A stretch of DNA of 13,006 bases from an uncultured Streptococcus sp. (GTDB taxonomy: Bacteria; Bacillota; Bacilli; Lactobacillales; Streptococcaceae), in contig NZ_CALHWC010000203.1 in NCBI RefSeq assembly GCF_938036805.1, positions 1-13,006 on the forward strand, given 5' to 3'. Positions 1-5,964 of the stretch are shown here, one piece after another. The translations under genes were made by a program, and so were the position numbers. The notes under the pieces were generated by a model that did not search any database, was not told where the DNA came from, and saw nothing but the letters and a program-made list of their open reading frames with translations. The number at the start of each line of letters is the position of its first letter. Position 1 is the first letter of the stretch.

Positions 1-238
1 GTCCAACAAATACTGATGCAAGATCTTCAAGACCAGCTTTTTCAGCTGCACGACGTAAGATTGAGTTTTTAATTACTTTGTACTCAACTTCGCTTCCACG
101 AAGCTCACGACGAAGAACAGTATCTTGCTCAACTGTCAAACCACGAGCGTCCACAACAACGATTGATGCAGCAGATTTCATTTTCTCAGCTACTACGTCA
201 ACTAATTCTGCTTTTTTAGCAATAATTGCTTCACTCAT
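1..238 (-). CDS. rplJ: 50S ribosomal protein L10, N-terminal part (gene runs off the window)
   Basis: Only the first 79 codons are present. The reading frame starts MSEAIIAKKAELVDVV and continues through AASIVVVDARGL, then a stretch rich in Arg and Glu, to ASVFVG at the window edge, which is the typical N-terminal RNA-binding domain of bacterial L10. L10 anchors the L7/L12 stalk on 23S rRNA and recruits translation factors. The ATG at 236-238 has a strong Shine-Dalgarno (GGAGGTGA on the minus strand, 247-254) eight bases upstream. The preceding 170 bases look like the L10 autoregulatory leader, which supports the call; rplL would be expected downstream, outside the window. Identity is from protein motif plus leader, so I am confident. 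Confidence 0.95.
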   Translation of the reverse strand, partial: MSEAIIAKKAELVDVVAEKMKSAASIVVVDARGLTVEQDTVLRRELRGSEVEYKVIKNSILRRAAEKAGLEDLASVFVG

Positions 239-254
239 TTAGTGTTTCACCTCC

Positions 255-409
255 GTAATTATTTTGCTTGGGGAATTTTTCTAAAAGAAAAACGCGCCCA
301 AACCTAGACACGAAAGTACAATACGCTTCTTTTACATGATACGTTTTGTCCTCGGTAGGATCTTTATGAGTCGAGCTCCCCTACTGTCTTAGGCAGTTTT
401 TTCAAACCA
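255..409 (-). ncRNA. Ribosomal protein L10 leader (autoregulatory 5' UTR of rplJ)
   Basis: The transcribed leader between the rplJ promoter and its Shine-Dalgarno is about 155 bases. It contains CTGCCTAAGACAGTAGG and CCTACCGAGGACAAAACG (minus strand), which resemble the conserved segments of the Firmicutes L10 leader family known from Rfam. In that family L10 (with L12) binds the leader and represses its own operon. A second hairpin lies close to the ribosome binding site: TTGGGG at 268-273 can pair with CCCAA at 297-301, with an inner TTTTTC/GAAAAA stem. It could act as the switching element. The family call is by eye; exact borders are inferred. Confidence 0.75.
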
Positions 410-415
410 TTGATA

Positions 416-444
416 ATTATAGCAAAAGAAAAAAAAGATTGCAA
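416..444 (-). promoter_or_regulatory. rplJ promoter, extended -10
   Basis: On the minus strand TTGCAA (439-444) is followed after exactly 17 bases by TATAAT (416-421), with TGC directly before the -10. Start of transcription is expected near 409. The -35 lies inside the 3' arm of the upstream terminator hairpin and the spacer is that terminator's T tract. Confidence 0.8.
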
Positions 445-464
445 GCTTTTTGTGCAATCTTTTT
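432..464 (-). terminator. Intrinsic terminator of the HrgC-like gene
   Basis: GATTGCA and TGCAATC (437-443 and 453-459) form a 7-bp stem with a 9-base loop, extendable by A/T pairs on both sides. On the minus strand it is followed by eight T. It begins a few bases after the stop codon at 471. The A/T flanks could also make it work on the plus strand. Confidence 0.8.
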
Positions 465-470
465 ACTTTT

Positions 471-812
471 CTATGCATTTTTAGGAAAAGTCTTGTCAAG
501 CAAGGCTTTACTAGCATCGTCAGCAGGCACCCAGCCATCAGTGAAAACTCGGTCTTTTATCCAAAGACGATTATAGAAAAAGGCCCAAAATAAGTTGTAG
601 GCAGTTCCTACAGGTCTCAAGAAATCATCTGGGATAAGAAGCGTTGCAATCACAGCAAATACAAACAGTGAGCCAAGCATGATCCCAAAGTATTTCCAGT
701 CTTTACGAAAGAGAGGAACGAAAAAGTTAAATAGCAAGGTTGTAATAGAGTACATTGGTGACAAAGTCTTAACATTGCTGCCATCTGGTGCTTGAATAGT
801 AAGTTTATTCAT
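471..812 (-). CDS. DUF2628 / HrgC-like small membrane protein
   Basis: A 113-residue protein. I place the start at the ATG at 810-812 and not 14 codons further upstream, because AAGGAG sits six bases before this ATG and the upstream codons overlap the promoter. Two hydrophobic stretches (about residues 21-33 and 40-60) and a third aromatic stretch (about 66-82, LFWAFFYNRLWI) suggest a small integral membrane protein. The aromatic FYNRLWI segment followed by DGWVPAD resembles the DUF2628 family, often labelled HrgC in streptococci; its function is unknown to me. It is a single-gene unit: a near-consensus promoter lies upstream and a terminator directly downstream, with rplJ starting beyond it. 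Confidence is high that it is a gene, moderate on the family. Confidence 0.85.
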   Translation of the reverse strand: MNKLTIQAPDGSNVKTLSPMYSITTLLFNFFVPLFRKDWKYFGIMLGSLFVFAVIATLLIPDDFLRPVGTAYNLFWAFFYNRLWIKDRVFTDGWVPADDASKALLDKTFPKNA

Positions 813-844
813 CAAGATCTCCTTAAATATAAAAATATTAGTAA

Positions 845-873
845 AGTATAACAAAATTTTATATGTTTGTCAA
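845..873 (-). promoter_or_regulatory. Promoter of the HrgC-like gene
   Basis: On the minus strand a perfect TTGACA (868-873), a 17-base spacer and TATACT (845-850), with TGT before the -10. This is the best sigma-A promoter in the window and suggests strong constitutive expression. The transcript would start near 838, giving a leader of about 25 bases. Confidence 0.85.
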
Positions 874-913
874 TTTAAGCAGATCTAGACGGAAATCATA
901 GCGTCACTTCTTC

Positions 914-938
914 AAAAAAATGTAGCCCTAAGGCTACA
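914..938 (-). terminator. Intrinsic terminator of the formate/nitrite channel gene
   Basis: TGTAGCC (921-927) pairs with GGCTACA (932-938) around a 4-base loop; on the minus strand seven T follow (914-920). It lies directly after the stop codon at 941-943. Confidence 0.9.
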
Positions 939-940
939 TT

Positions 941-1738
941 TTAATCTACATAATGTTCTTCTTTTTTATTGAACCAAGCGTATGGCAGACCGATCAGAAG
1001 ACCACCACCAATCAGGTTTCCTACGAAGGTCACAGCCCAGTGGCGCAGGATATTTCCAATACCAAAATTTGCCACCTCTGATGCAGCTGAGCTAAACTTA
1101 ACGATAGCAAAAGAAGCAAAGTTGGCTGCCAAGTGTTCGTTGGTTAAGAAGACAAACATATAAATGGCTGAAATAACCAAGAAAAGCTTGGCTGTACTAT
1201 CTTTCACCAAGACGAAGGAAAGAATCGCAATATTAACAAATACATTGGCGAGTATTCCCTCAAGTAAAATAAGTTCATTTGAACGGGCAAGCTTCATCTG
1301 CACAACACCAGCAATGAAACTTTCCTTGCTAAGTCCCGCATAAGCCGCCGAATTAGCAAAGAGCCAGCCGGCAATCAAGGCGCCAATCAGATTGAAAAAA
1401 GTACAATACAGCAAAATCATCAAAGCCTTTTTCCAGTCAATCTTCTTCAAGAAAGTACCAGCTGTCAGAAACATCATGTTGGAAGTCACCAGCTCAGCAT
1501 TCAGAAAGACGATGTAGGCCAATCCCCAAGCAAAGATAAAAGGGAAGAGAAAACGACCCGTTCCTGGAACAATCTTATTTGTCAGGTCTGCCGCAATAGC
1601 TCCTGCCCCTGTACTGAAGGTCAGAAAGGCCCCCGCAAAGATAGAGCGAACAGCATACTTCCCCTTGCTTGTGTCAAACAAGCCTTCTTTCTTACGGCAA
1701 GCTGCTTCTATTTTTGGAATAAATGTCGATTCGACCAT
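941..1738 (-). CDS. Formate/nitrite transporter (FNT family channel)
   Basis: A 265-residue polytopic membrane protein of usual FNT length. Family features are visible in order: AGAFLTFSTGAGAIAAD in the first helix (about 35-51), NAELVTSN (80-87, matching the E-L-x-T-x-N region), GILANVFVNIAI (161-172), and NEHLAANFASF (200-210), which holds the conserved pore histidine, here H202. FNT proteins form pentameric channels moving formate, nitrite or hydrosulfide across the cytoplasmic membrane. In a mixed-acid fermenting streptococcus formate from pyruvate formate-lyase is the likely substrate, but sequence alone does not separate formate from nitrite. The ATG at 1736-1738 has GAGGAG seven bases upstream. 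It has its own promoter with a cre-like site and its own terminator, so catabolite control is likely. Confidence 0.93.
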   Translation of the reverse strand: MVESTFIPKIEAACRKKEGLFDTSKGKYAVRSIFAGAFLTFSTGAGAIAADLTNKIVPGTGRFLFPFIFAWGLAYIVFLNAELVTSNMMFLTAGTFLKKIDWKKALMILLYCTFFNLIGALIAGWLFANSAAYAGLSKESFIAGVVQMKLARSNELILLEGILANVFVNIAILSFVLVKDSTAKLFLVISAIYMFVFLTNEHLAANFASFAIVKFSSAASEVANFGIGNILRHWAVTFVGNLIGGGLLIGLPYAWFNKKEEHYVD

Positions 1739-1768
1739 AATAATTCTCCTCTAAGTTAAACTATGTAC

Positions 1769-1797
1769 AGTATATCACAAACTTATATTTTTCGAAA
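1769..1797 (-). promoter_or_regulatory. Promoter of the formate/nitrite channel gene
   Basis: TATACT (1769-1774, minus strand) is preceded by TGA (1775-1777), an extended -10. At the 17-base position there is only TTTCGA (1792-1797), a poor -35. The -35 region coincides with the cre-like site. Confidence 0.65.
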
Positions 1798-1806
1798 GCG
1801 TTTTCT
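1793..1806 (+). promoter_or_regulatory. Catabolite-responsive element (cre), putative CcpA site
   Basis: CGAAAGCGTTTTCT matches the published cre consensus TGWAARCGYTWNCW at 13 of 14 positions; only the first base differs. It overlaps the -35 region of the channel gene promoter, where CcpA binding would block RNA polymerase. The match is seen; binding is inferred. Confidence 0.65.
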
Positions 1807-1825
1807 GTAAGTTTTTTCTAAATTT

Positions 1826-1852
1826 GAACTTGTAATGCTATATTTCAAGTTC
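1826..1852 (-). terminator. Weak hairpin at the mmuM stop codon
   Basis: GAACTTG (1826-1832) and CAAGTTC (1846-1852) form a perfect 7-bp stem with a 13-base loop that contains part of the mmuM stop codon (1845-1847). The following minus-strand sequence is AAATTTAG and not a T tract, so termination would be weak and some read-through into the channel gene is possible. Confidence 0.35.
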
Positions 1853-2792
1853 TTAATTCGCCTGCTAGCCGCCTTATATCTTCTGGCCGAGTTCGACAGC
1901 AGCCGCCAGAAAGCTGAACGCCCTGCTTCTTCCAAAGCTGACTGTAATCAGTTAAACAGAGCTGCTGCTCAGGATTGTCTTGCCAAGTATTCGTCGCCAC
2001 ATTATAGACCTCTCCAGAATTTGGATAGGCCAGCAGGGGTTTATCGCACACCTGTTTCAACTTTTCTAATAAAGGAGCAATCAAATGCGGAGCTGTGCAG
2101 TTAAAACCAACAGCCAAAACTTGCTGACTTAATTGAGCTAAGCGCCCAACTTCTTCTATCAATGTTCCGTCCGAAATCGCTGATGCCGTCTGAGCTGTAA
2201 AAGATAAATAGGCCTCCGCCTGCGGAAATTCTTCTGCTAATAAGTGAACAAGCGCCTTCGTTTCTGCTCCATTTGGAATCGTTTCAATAGCCAGCAAATC
2301 ACAGCCCGCGTTCAGTAAGGCTTGAATGCGCGGACGATGAAAGTCTTTAAATTCCTCCTCACTCAAATGGTAAGCTCCTGTGTACTCCGAACCATCAGCC
2401 AGATATGCAGCATAAGGCCCGACCGACCCAGCTATCAAAGGATAAGAGCGCTGCTCCTGCTCATCTAGCGATAAACTCTTCCAGATATTTTTAACAGCTA
2501 CCTGTGCCAAAAAGACCGTTTTTTTGAGAAGTTCATAGGCCTTTTCCGGACTCAGCCCAGCCTCGACAAAAGCTGGAATGCTAGCCTGATAACTGGAAGT
2601 GGTGATAATATCACTGCCCGCCTGAACGTAAGCTTCATGCAAGTCTTGAAGAATCTGGGGATTTTCAAGCAGATACTTGGCTGACCAAAGCTGACCAGAA
2701 ACGTCATAGCCTCGCGTCTCCAGCTCTGTCCCCAAAGCACCATCTAGAATTATTATGTCTTGCTTTTCAAGTAAATCTTTAAACGCTCCCAT
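1845..2792 (-). CDS. mmuM: Homocysteine S-methyltransferase
   Basis: A 315-residue cytoplasmic enzyme of the zinc-dependent homocysteine methyltransferase family, of usual length. It opens with ILDGALGTELETRG (15-28), carries ETIPN (170-174), and has the three zinc-binding cysteines C232 (GFNCTAP) and C298-C299 (SGGCCRTRP). The MmuM type transfers a methyl group from S-methylmethionine (or S-adenosylmethionine) to homocysteine, giving methionine. The ATG at 2790-2792 has GAGGAG five bases upstream. In many bacteria the permease gene mmuP is adjacent; here it is not, so substrate supply must come from elsewhere. No clear promoter is visible, only an 18-bp dyad upstream. The family is sure; the methyl donor is inferred. 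Confidence 0.92.
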   Translation of the reverse strand: MGAFKDLLEKQDIIILDGALGTELETRGYDVSGQLWSAKYLLENPQILQDLHEAYVQAGSDIITTSSYQASIPAFVEAGLSPEKAYELLKKTVFLAQVAVKNIWKSLSLDEQEQRSYPLIAGSVGPYAAYLADGSEYTGAYHLSEEEFKDFHRPRIQALLNAGCDLLAIETIPNGAETKALVHLLAEEFPQAEAYLSFTAQTASAISDGTLIEEVGRLAQLSQQVLAVGFNCTAPHLIAPLLEKLKQVCDKPLLAYPNSGEVYNVATNTWQDNPEQQLCLTDYSQLWKKQGVQLSGGCCRTRPEDIRRLAGELRT

Positions 2793-2846
2793 TCTTGCTC
2801 CTCAAGCTTTTTCTAAAATAACAGCTTAGTCAGTTTTGCTAAAGAT

Positions 2847-2864
2847 AAATAAGTCTGCTTATTT
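2847..2864. promoter_or_regulatory. 18-bp dyad upstream of mmuM, possible operator
   Basis: AAATAAG (2847-2853) and CTTATTT (2858-2864) form a perfect inverted repeat around TCTG, 55 bases upstream of the mmuM start. No T tract follows, so it looks more like a protein-binding dyad than a terminator. No regulator can be assigned. Confidence 0.3.
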
Positions 2865-2895
2865 GAAATGATCGTCTACTTCATTAGTAAAACGC

Positions 2896-2924
2896 AAAAA
2901 AGAGATTATTATAATCTCTTTTTT
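2896..2924 (-). terminator. Intrinsic terminator of the glucosaminidase gene
   Basis: A 14-bp perfect inverted repeat (2896-2909 and 2911-2924) with A and T flanks, core AGAGATTAT/ATAATCTCT. It starts six bases past the stop codon at 2930-2932. The centre is one base, so the real loop is probably 3-5 bases. The symmetry would allow action in both directions. Confidence 0.85.
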
Positions 2925-2929
2925 CTTAT

Positions 2930-3628
2930 CTAGTTATGTGATGCCCATGCTTGGTCAGTTTCCAGAACATCTTGAGTCGTGTATTGTCCACGGTAAGGAT
3001 TGTAAACCATATTAGACGCTCCTGTCTGATAGCTAGGTGAGTCAAACTGAGTCAGATTGTATGCTTCAATCAGATAGTTCAATTTTGCATAGTAATGACT
3101 ATCCGTTGCATATACACCTGTCAAGGCAGCTGTCGCATCTTGATAAGTCGGGGCATTACTCTTCCAAGCTCCCGCAAAATGACTTTGTCTCAAGACGTAG
3201 ACATAATCCTGAAGTGACTCAGCGTAACTTGAATAAGAGCGAAATTGATCATTGATCGCGTAAGTATTGCCCTGACCATCTTCTTCCAAGGTCTCCATCG
3301 TCGCTGACTGACCAGCATAAGCTCCTTTAATACCGAACAAATTATAGTGAGGATAGCCTGACAGACCAGACTGACCAGAACCACTCTCTAAAATAGCTTG
3401 TGCAATCATCACAGAAGCATACAGATCATTATCCTGGGCCAACTGGCGAGCCGGCTCACTGATTTGTGAAATGAAATATTCTGTTTGGTTCAATGGCTGC
3501 TGAACAGCATCATTTGCACTTGCTGGCTTGATTTGCTTTGACAAAGCCAGACCAAAGACAACGGTTGAAACCATCACTGCCAAACCTGTCAAAAGTTTTT
3601 TTCTTTCTTTTGAAATTCTCTTCTTCAC
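2930..3628 (-). CDS. Secreted GH73 endo-beta-N-acetylglucosaminidase (LytG/FlgJ-like)
   Basis: A 232-residue exported cell-wall hydrolase. I choose the GTG at 3626-3628 as start because AGGAG lies seven bases upstream; an in-frame ATG 18 codons earlier would overlap the promoter and has no ribosome binding site. Residues 1-38 form a signal peptide (KKRISKERKK, a hydrophobic core, then ASA before ND). The GH73 domain follows: the catalytic glutamate is E81 in IAQAILESGSGQSGLS, then NLFGIKG and the late VYATDSHYYAKLNYLIEAY motif. Such enzymes cut the N-acetylglucosaminyl bond in peptidoglycan during growth or separation. No LysM, SH3 or choline-binding repeats are present; the last 40 residues are of no recognised type. 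Single-gene unit with extended -10 promoter and strong terminator. Confidence 0.9.
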   Translation of the reverse strand: MKKRISKERKKLLTGLAVMVSTVVFGLALSKQIKPASANDAVQQPLNQTEYFISQISEPARQLAQDNDLYASVMIAQAILESGSGQSGLSGYPHYNLFGIKGAYAGQSATMETLEEDGQGNTYAINDQFRSYSSYAESLQDYVYVLRQSHFAGAWKSNAPTYQDATAALTGVYATDSHYYAKLNYLIEAYNLTQFDSPSYQTGASNMVYNPYRGQYTTQDVLETDQAWASHN

Positions 3629-3643
3629 AGTCTTTCTCCTAAA

Positions 3644-3667
3644 TACAATATTTGTTCTACTATTGTA
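3644..3667. promoter_or_regulatory. Glucosaminidase promoter (-10) inside a 7-10-7 dyad
   Basis: On the minus strand TACAAT (3662-3667) preceded by TGT is an extended -10; no good -35 is seen 17 bases upstream. The -10 is part of a perfect inverted repeat, TACAATA (3644-3650) and TATTGTA (3661-3667) with 10 bases between, which spans the expected start of transcription near 3655. It could be an operator. Confidence 0.5.
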
Positions 3668-3700
3668 ACATACTAAAAGCAAAATAACATTAGCAATAAA

Positions 3701-3919
3701 TTACAAGTATATGACATTTTTTAGATCTTCCACAAATATAAGTTTTACAAGCCACGATTGTTCCATGCAAGACTTCCTCGTTTGGCTTGCATAATGAGCC
3801 ACTAAGATATACAGGCTGAACTGAAAATGAAAATAACCTGACTCCAACCCATACGGAATCAGGTTAGGATATTTAAACTCTGAAAGTTCAACTATCTCAT
3901 TTTCCTTATCATCTGACAT
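3701..3919 (-). CDS. Doubtful 72-codon ORF abutting engB; region with two dyads
   Basis: The ATG (3917-3919) touches the engB stop codon (3920-3922), giving TAGATG, an arrangement that allows translational coupling. The start of the product, MSDDKENEIVELSEF, is acidic and hydrophilic; the rest is aromatic and of irregular composition, with no domain I recognise and no convincing Shine-Dalgarno. Against a real gene: a terminator-like hairpin (3835-3865) lies within it, and a second dyad, ATGCAAG (3765-3771) with CTTGCAT (3786-3792), lies in its distal half. It may be a short coupled peptide, a decayed gene, or plain intergenic DNA left open by chance. If it is not coding, the 290 bases between engB and the glucosaminidase start hold these two dyads and that gene's promoter. 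Confidence 0.3.
   Translation of the reverse strand: MSDDKENEIVELSEFKYPNLIPYGLESGYFHFQFSLYILVAHYASQTRKSCMEQSWLVKLIFVEDLKNVIYL
3835..3865 (-). terminator. Putative terminator of the dfr-clpX-engB operon
   Basis: AACCTGA (3835-3841) pairs with TCAGGTT (3859-3865), and inside, after a 2x2 mismatch, CC pairs with GG. On the minus strand ATTTTCATTTTC follows. It lies 55 bases past the engB stop and within the doubtful ORF. Confidence 0.55.
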
Positions 3920-4507
3920 CTAGATCTTGCCTAAAATCGCATCCCAGGCTTGATCAAGACCAGTTTTATCAGCTGAAGAAAAGATAATAAAATCATCAGT
4001 TTTATCAAAGTCCAGCTTTTTCTTAATGGCGCTCTCATGCTTGTTCCACTTACCACGTGGAATTTTATCAGCCTTGGTAGCCACAACAATAACTGGAATT
4101 TCATAGTATTTGAGGAATTCATACATCTGCACATCATCCGCACTAGGATCATGGCGTAAGTCTACTAGACTCACGACCGCTCGCAGGTTGTTCCGACTGG
4201 TCAGGTATTCCTCAATCATTTTGCCCCATTTAGCGCGCTCCGTTTTCGAAACCTTGGCATAGCCGTAGCCAGGAACATCCACAAAACGGAGCTTGTCATC
4301 GATATTGAAAAAATTCAGCAGTTGCGTTTTACCAGGCTTGCCTGAAGTCCGTGCTAGATTTTTGCGGTTAAGAAGGGTATTGATAAAACTAGATTTACCA
4401 ACATTGGAGCGACCCGCCAAGGCGATTTCTGGGATATCATCCTGCGGGTAATGCGATTTATTGGCTGCGCTCAGTAAAATCTCAGCATTATGTGTATTGA
4501 TTTCCAT
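3920..4507 (-). CDS. engB: Ribosome biogenesis GTPase YsxC/EngB
   Basis: A 195-residue TrmE-Era-EngA-EngB superfamily GTPase of standard length. The G motifs are intact: G1 GRSNVGKS (32-39), G2 threonine in GKPGKTQ (T61), G3 DVPGYGYA (77-84), G4 TKAD (144-147) and G5 SSA (177-179). YsxC helps late assembly of the 50S ribosomal subunit and is essential in several Firmicutes. The ATG at 4505-4507 has AGGGGA just upstream and follows the clpX stop by nine bases, so it is in the clpX operon. The clpX-ysxC pairing is common in Firmicutes and supports the identity. Confidence 0.97.
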   Translation of the reverse strand: MEINTHNAEILLSAANKSHYPQDDIPEIALAGRSNVGKSSFINTLLNRKNLARTSGKPGKTQLLNFFNIDDKLRFVDVPGYGYAKVSKTERAKWGKMIEEYLTSRNNLRAVVSLVDLRHDPSADDVQMYEFLKYYEIPVIVVATKADKIPRGKWNKHESAIKKKLDFDKTDDFIIFSSADKTGLDQAWDAILGKI

Positions 4508-4516
4508 AAGCTTCCC

Positions 4517-5746
4517 CTAGGCAGTTTCTAAGATTGGCTTGTCTGTGCCGTCCACTGCTTCCTTCGTGATACGAACCAGCTTAACATTTTCCTGACTTGG
4601 CACTTCAAACATGACATCCATCATGGTTTCTTCAATAATTGAACGAAGTCCACGCGCACCTGTCTTGCGTTCGATGGCTTTTCTAGCAATGGCTTGCAGG
4701 GCTTCCTCGTCAAATTCAAGCTCAACATCATCATAAGAAAGCAAGGTTTGGTATTGCTTCACTAGCGCATTTCTCGGTTCATTCAAAATGCGAACTAAGT
4801 CATCAACAGTCAGCTGCTCTAGAGCTGCAAAAACTGGCAAACGACCAATCAACTCAGGAATAATCCCAAATTTTTGAATATCGTCAGCGACAATGGCTTG
4901 CATATAAGACGCACCTTCGTCAATCGCCTTATTATTTTGACCGAAACCGATAATCTTCTCACCAAGACGTTGCTTGACAATCTCTTCGATACCATCAAAA
5001 GCACCACCAACGATAAAGAGAATGTTCTTGGTATCAACCTGAATCATTTCTTGCTGTGGATGCTTCCGACCACCTTGAGGAGGAACGCTGGCAACCGTTC
5101 CTTCGATAATCTTCAGCAAGGCTTGCTGAACACCTTCACCTGAGACATCACGAGTGATAGAAACATTTTCGCTCTTCTTAGCAATCTTGTCGATTTCATC
5201 CACATAGATGATGCCGCGTTCTGCCCGCTCGATATTAAAGTCTGCTGCCTGTAAAAGCTTGAGCAGGATATTTTCTACATCTTCACCAACATAACCAGCC
5301 TCGGTTAAAGCAGTAGCATCTGCGATAGCAAAAGGAACATTGAGGCTACGCGCCAAGGTCTGAGCCAGGAATGTTTTCCCAGATCCAGTTGGACCAATCA
5401 TGAGGATGTTGGATTTTTGTAGCTCCACATCATCCTCTTCGCGACTGTCATGAAAATTAATTCGCTTATAGTGATTGTAAACGGCAACTGCCAAAGCCCG
5501 CTTGGCCCGATCTTGACCAATCACATAGTGGTTCAAAATATTGAGCAATTCTTGCGGTTTTGGTACTTCAGAAAGATCAGCTAGGACTTCCTCAGCTAAT
5601 TCTTCTCGGATAATTTCCTGCGCCAACTCGACACATTCATTACAGATAAAGGCATTGTTGCCCGCAATAATTTTTTGGACTTCGTCCTGATTCTTTCCAC
5701 AGAAAGAACAATATACCATCATCTCATTATTACGATTTGTAGGCAT
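4517..5746 (-). CDS. clpX: ATP-dependent Clp protease ATP-binding subunit ClpX
   Basis: A 409-residue AAA+ unfoldase of usual size. The N-terminal zinc-binding domain has C13, C16, C35 and C38 (CSFC, CNEC). Walker A is GPTGSGKT (118-125), Walker B YVDEID (181-186), the substrate-gripping RKH loop is at 227-229, the ClpP-docking IGF loop at 266-268, the arginine finger in GRLP (R302) and sensor II in TGARGLRSI (362-370). ClpX hexamers unfold tagged proteins and feed them to ClpP. The ATG at 5744-5746 has GGGAG six bases upstream. It lies between the 56-aa membrane protein gene and engB in a tightly packed operon led by dfr. No CIRCE or CtsR-like repeat was noticed before it, as expected for a gene inside an operon. 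Confidence 0.98.
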   Translation of the reverse strand: MPTNRNNEMMVYCSFCGKNQDEVQKIIAGNNAFICNECVELAQEIIREELAEEVLADLSEVPKPQELLNILNHYVIGQDRAKRALAVAVYNHYKRINFHDSREEDDVELQKSNILMIGPTGSGKTFLAQTLARSLNVPFAIADATALTEAGYVGEDVENILLKLLQAADFNIERAERGIIYVDEIDKIAKKSENVSITRDVSGEGVQQALLKIIEGTVASVPPQGGRKHPQQEMIQVDTKNILFIVGGAFDGIEEIVKQRLGEKIIGFGQNNKAIDEGASYMQAIVADDIQKFGIIPELIGRLPVFAALEQLTVDDLVRILNEPRNALVKQYQTLLSYDDVELEFDEEALQAIARKAIERKTGARGLRSIIEETMMDVMFEVPSQENVKLVRITKEAVDGTDKPILETA

Positions 5747-5791
5747 TTTTTACTCCCATTCTAATTTTCTATTTCATTAATTACATACATC

Positions 5792-5962
5792 TTAAAAGAG
5801 GGTCATGTAAAAAGCATGGATGGAATTAACGAGATTCGTAAAAGCATTTAACAAAAATAAAATAGCTAACCCAAAACGTTTTTTACGAAAAGTCTGAAAG
5901 GAACAAATCAGACAAATTGCACATAAAAAGGCCGTAAAAAAACCAAAAACACTTCTTTCCAT
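5792..5962 (-). CDS. 56-residue two-helix membrane protein between dfr and clpX
   Basis: A short gene easily missed. From the ATG at 5960-5962 it reads MERSVFGFFTAFLCAICLI, continues CSFQTFRKKRFGLAILFLLN and ends HAFYMTLF before TAA at 5792-5794, 56 residues in all. Two hydrophobic segments (about 5-22 and 31-45) are joined by a basic hinge, FRKKRF, which predicts a helical hairpin with the loop in the cytoplasm. The start follows the dfr stop (5965-5967) by two bases, and clpX begins 45 bases after its end, so it is surely co-transcribed. An ORF of about this size is, from memory, annotated as hypothetical at the same place in other streptococci. The function is unknown. The conserved place inside the dfr-clpX operon and coding-like composition are the main support. 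Confidence 0.75.
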   Translation of the reverse strand: MERSVFGFFTAFLCAICLICSFQTFRKKRFGLAILFLLNAFTNLVNSIHAFYMTLF

Positions 5963-5964
5963 TC

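Noticed and set aside
1835..2104. 89-codon plus-strand ORF
   Set aside because: Lies opposite mmuM, which has a full set of family motifs; no ribosome binding site and no recognisable product.
1845..2792. mmuM as recently acquired DNA because of its somewhat higher GC
   Set aside because: A few sampled lines are near 47-52 percent GC against about 42 percent in a clpX line, too small a difference and sample to claim transfer.
3629..3720. WalR/VicR-type direct repeat before the glucosaminidase
   Set aside because: TGTAAT and TGTTAT occur on the minus strand but ten bases apart and not five; no pair fits the consensus.
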